Assembly: GCA_946479475.1 (NCBI GenBank)
Contig: CAMLGG010000018.1
Location: 1-36,657 of the forward strand
Origin: an uncultured Ideonella sp.
Lineage (GTDB): Bacteria > Pseudomonadota > Gammaproteobacteria > Burkholderiales > Burkholderiaceae
Direction: 5' to 3'
Length of the DNA stretch: 36,657 nt
Made by a program: the position numbers and the translations under genes. Positions 34,473 to 36,657 of the stretch are shown here, piece after piece (position 1 is the stretch's first letter; the number at the start of each line of letters is the position of its first letter). The notes under the pieces are model-generated. The model was not told where the DNA came from and did no database searches. It worked only from the letters and a program-made list of their open reading frames with translations.

Positions 34473-35282
34473 ATGACGATCACCCTGAAGTCCGCCGCCG
34501 ACATCGAAGGCATGCGCGTGGCCGGCCGCCTGGCCTCCGAGGTCCTGGACATGCTGACGCCGCATGTCACGCCCGGCGTGACCACCGACCAGCTCGACAA
34601 GCTCGCCTACGACCACATCGTGAAGGTGCAAGGCGGCATCCCGGCCCCGCTGAACTACGCCCCGCCGGGCTACACGCCCTACCCCAAGTCGATCTGCACC
34701 TCGATCAACCACCAGGTCTGCCACGGCATCCCGAACGACCGGCCGCTCAAGAACGGGGACATCGTCAACATCGACGTCACCGTCATCAAGGACGGCTGGC
34801 ACGGCGACACCAGCCGCATGTTCATCGTGGGCGAGGGCTCCATCGCCGCCAGGCGCCTGTGCAACATCACCTACGAGGCCATGTGGCGCGGCATCGTCAA
34901 GGTCAAGCCCGGTGCCCGCCTGGGCGACATCGGCCACGCCATCCAGACCTTCGCCGAGAACCAGGGCTTCTCCATCGTGCGCGAGTTCTGCGGCCATGGC
35001 ATCGGCCAGAAGTTCCACGAGGAGCCGCAGGTCCTGCACTACGGCCGGCCCGGCACGCTGGAGGAGCTGGTGCCCGGCATGGTCTTCACCATCGAGCCGA
35101 TGATCAACGCCGGCCGGCGCGAGATCAAGGAGACGGGCGACGGCTGGACCATCGTCACCAAGGACCGGTCGCTCTCGGCCCAGTGGGAGCACACCATCGT
35201 CGTCACCGACACCGGCTACGAGGTGCTCACCCTTTCGGCGGGCAGCCCGCCGCCGCCGGCCTTCGTCACCGCCGCGCACTGA
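34473..35282 (+). CDS. map: Methionine aminopeptidase, type I
   Basis: This 269-residue enzyme removes the initiator methionine from new proteins. All five metal ligands of the type I family are present: D101, D112, H175, E208 and E239, with the supporting H84 in [21 protein letters not shown] and FTIEPMIN are intact. The sequence begins at the conserved [15 protein letters not shown]. An AT-rich patch with ATTTTAAG upstream may be part of the promoter, but no convincing -35/-10 pair is seen. glnD follows 11 bases after its stop, an arrangement familiar in betaproteobacteria. Confidence 0.97.
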   Translation: MTITLKSAADIEGMRVAGRLASEVLDMLTPHVTPGVTTDQLDKLAYDHIVKVQGGIPAPLNYAPPGYTPYPKSICTSINHQVCHGIPNDRPLKNGDIVNIDVTVIKDGWHGDTSRMFIVGEGSIAARRLCNITYEAMWRGIVKVKPGARLGDIGHAIQTFAENQGFSIVREFCGHGIGQKFHEEPQVLHYGRPGTLEELVPGMVFTIEPMINAGRREIKETGDGWTIVTKDRSLSAQWEHTIVVTDTGYEVLTLSAGSPPPPAFVTAAH

Positions 35283-35293
35283 CGCGCACTGCG

Positions 35294-36657
35294 ATGGCCC
35301 TGCTGGACGCCCCGGCTGCCGAGAAGGCCGCCCTGCCCTTGCCCGCCCTGCGCGAGCGCTTCCGCGGCGGCAAGGCCTCGCTGATCGAGCATTTCCGCGA
35401 TTCGCGGCCCACCATCACCAGCGTGGCGACCCTGCTGCGGGCGCTCGCCCGCCATGTGGACGCCTCGCTCGTCGAGCTGTGGCAGCACAGCGCGATGCCC
35501 GCCGGCGCGGCGCTGCTGGCCGTCGGCGGCTACGGGCGCGGCGAGCTGTTCCCGCAATCGGACATCGACGTGCTGGTGCTGCTGCCGCCCGCCACGGCGC
35601 AGGCGGCCGATGATCCCGACACGCTGGCCGCCCTCTCGTCCTTCATCACGGCCTGCTGGGACATCGGCCTGGAGATCGGCTCCTCGGTTCGAACGATCGA
35701 GGACTGCATCGCCGAGGCCCGCAAGGACGTGACGGTGCAGACCGCCCTGCTGGAAAGCCGCTTCCTCTGCGGCTCGCGGCGGCTGTTCAACACCTTCCGC
35801 CACGCCAACACCGAGGCGATGGACGCCAAGGCCTTCCTGCGGGCCAAGACGCTGGAGATGCGCCAGCGCCACGTGAAGTACGAGGACACGCCCTACGCGC
35901 TGGAGCCCAACTGCAAGGAAAGCCCGGGCGGCCTGCGCGACCTGCAGGTGGTGATGTGGGTCGCCCGCGCCGCCGGCCTCGGCCGCACCTGGAGCGAGCT
36001 GGCCGCCAAAGGCCTGATCACCCCCTTCGAGGTCAAGCAGCTGCAGCGCCACGAAGGCGCGTTGAAACTGATCCGGGCGCGTCTGCACATGGTCGCCGGG
36101 CGGCGCGAGGACCGCCTGGTGTTCGACCTGCAGACCGCCGTGGCGGCGAGCTTCGGCTACGAAAACGAGAAGGGCACCCGCGCATCCGAGGTGCTGATGC
36201 ACCGCTACTACTGGGCAGCCAAGGCGGTGACCCAGCTCAACCAGATCCTGATGCTCAACATCGAGGAGCGGGTCAACGCCACCGAGGCGGTGCCGATGCG
36301 GCCGATCAACGCCCGCTTCCTCGACCGCGCCGGCATGCTGGAGGTGGCGCGCGACGACCTCTACGCCGACAACCCGCACGCCATCCTCGAGACCTTCCTG
36401 GTCTATCAGCAGACGCCGGGCATCAAGGGCCTTTCGGCGCGCACCCTGCGCGCGCTCTACAACGCCCGCAACCTGATGGACAGCCGCTTCCGGCGCGACC
36501 CGGTGAACCGCGAGCTGTTCATGGACGTGCTGCGCCAGCCCGAGGGGCAGACCCACGCCTTCCGGCTGATGAACCAGACCTCGGTGCTGGGCCGCTACCT
36601 GTGGGTCTTCCGCCGCATCGTCGGCCGCATGCAGCACGACCTGTTCCACGTCTACAC
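35294..36657 (+). CDS. glnD: PII uridylyltransferase/uridylyl-removing enzyme, 5' part
   Basis: The frame runs open from the ATG at 35294 past the window end, giving about 454 N-terminal residues of an enzyme usually near 850-900. GlnD senses glutamine and uridylylates or de-uridylylates PII proteins to control nitrogen metabolism. The nucleotidyltransferase signature [21 protein letters not shown] is at about 77-97, followed by [11 protein letters not shown] and the helical PII-uridylyltransferase region. The HD hydrolase and ACT domains would lie beyond the window. No strong ribosome binding site precedes the ATG; closeness to the map stop suggests co-transcription and perhaps coupling. Confidence 0.95.
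   Translation, partial: MALLDAPAAEKAALPLPALRERFRGGKASLIEHFRDSRPTITSVATLLRALARHVDASLVELWQHSAMPAGAALLAVGGYGRGELFPQSDIDVLVLLPPATAQAADDPDTLAALSSFITACWDIGLEIGSSVRTIEDCIAEARKDVTVQTALLESRFLCGSRRLFNTFRHANTEAMDAKAFLRAKTLEMRQRHVKYEDTPYALEPNCKESPGGLRDLQVVMWVARAAGLGRTWSELAAKGLITPFEVKQLQRHEGALKLIRARLHMVAGRREDRLVFDLQTAVAASFGYENEKGTRASEVLMHRYYWAAKAVTQLNQILMLNIEERVNATEAVPMRPINARFLDRAGMLEVARDDLYADNPHAILETFLVYQQTPGIKGLSARTLRALYNARNLMDSRFRRDPVNRELFMDVLRQPEGQTHAFRLMNQTSVLGRYLWVFRRIVGRMQHDLFHVY

Overview
The window is about 36.7 kb of very GC-rich, tightly packed chromosome. It most resembles a betaproteobacterium of the order Burkholderiales, in the Rubrivivax/Leptothrix/Ideonella direction. This placement rests on remembered family resemblance: base composition, the map-glnD order at the right end, and an intergenic palindromic element of a kind common in that group. 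No search was run. I saw no rRNA, tRNA, insertion sequence, prophage or CRISPR array, and no gene-free stretch longer than about 210 bases.

Left part (1-5740). A leftward group holds rlmB (23S rRNA 2'-O-methyltransferase), a sirtuin deacylase and upp. Divergent from rlmB is a secreted nine-heme c-type cytochrome whose upstream region carries a perfect FNR/ANR-type box. Next come an HGSNAT/DUF1624-type membrane acyltransferase (leftward) and an M50 site-2-type metalloprotease (rightward). A 21-codon open frame with a strong ribosome binding site appears to couple translation into the protease gene.

Central part (5741-18741). Two divergent operons flank a palindrome at 9950-9965. The leftward arm encodes an SCP2 sterol-carrier protein, a MerR-family regulator, a thiolase and a FadJ/FadB-type bifunctional beta-oxidation enzyme. 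The rightward arm encodes a PECR-like reductase, a biotin-dependent acyl-CoA carboxylase (beta and alpha subunits), an acyl-CoA dehydrogenase, an enoyl-CoA hydratase, a beta-keto acid cleavage enzyme (BKACE), an HSDL2-like reductase and a hotdog thioesterase. Nearly all junctions in the rightward arm are 1- or 4-base overlaps. The gene set resembles the leucine (liu) and acyclic terpene (atu) pathways, but BKACE is present and no HMG-CoA lyase is seen. The most plausible role is catabolism of a 3-methyl-branched or isoprenoid-like acyl-CoA by a route I cannot match to a described operon. This is the best candidate here for an undescribed system.

Right-centre part (18742-24027). A decayed toxin-antitoxin remnant is followed by a small membrane protein and a divergent XRE/MmyB-type regulator. 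Then come a stand-alone molybdopterin oxidoreductase, thrH (phosphoserine phosphatase/homoserine phosphotransferase) and a flavodoxin-fold NAD(P)H oxidoreductase.

Right part (24028-36657). A large MASE1-containing hybrid sensor kinase precedes a REC-GGDEF-EAL protein with a degenerate GGDKF motif, which suggests a signalling route acting on c-di-GMP. A secreted GH5-like protein, in which the expected nucleophile glutamate reads as glutamine, and purL lie on the minus strand. The window ends with map and the 5' part of glnD.

Three of the four convergent gene boundaries are zero-gap junctions in which the two stop codons together read TGATCA. Functional assignments come from motifs and remembered families. 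Substrates for the central operon, the cytochrome, the molybdoenzyme and the GH5-like protein are not determinable from this sequence.
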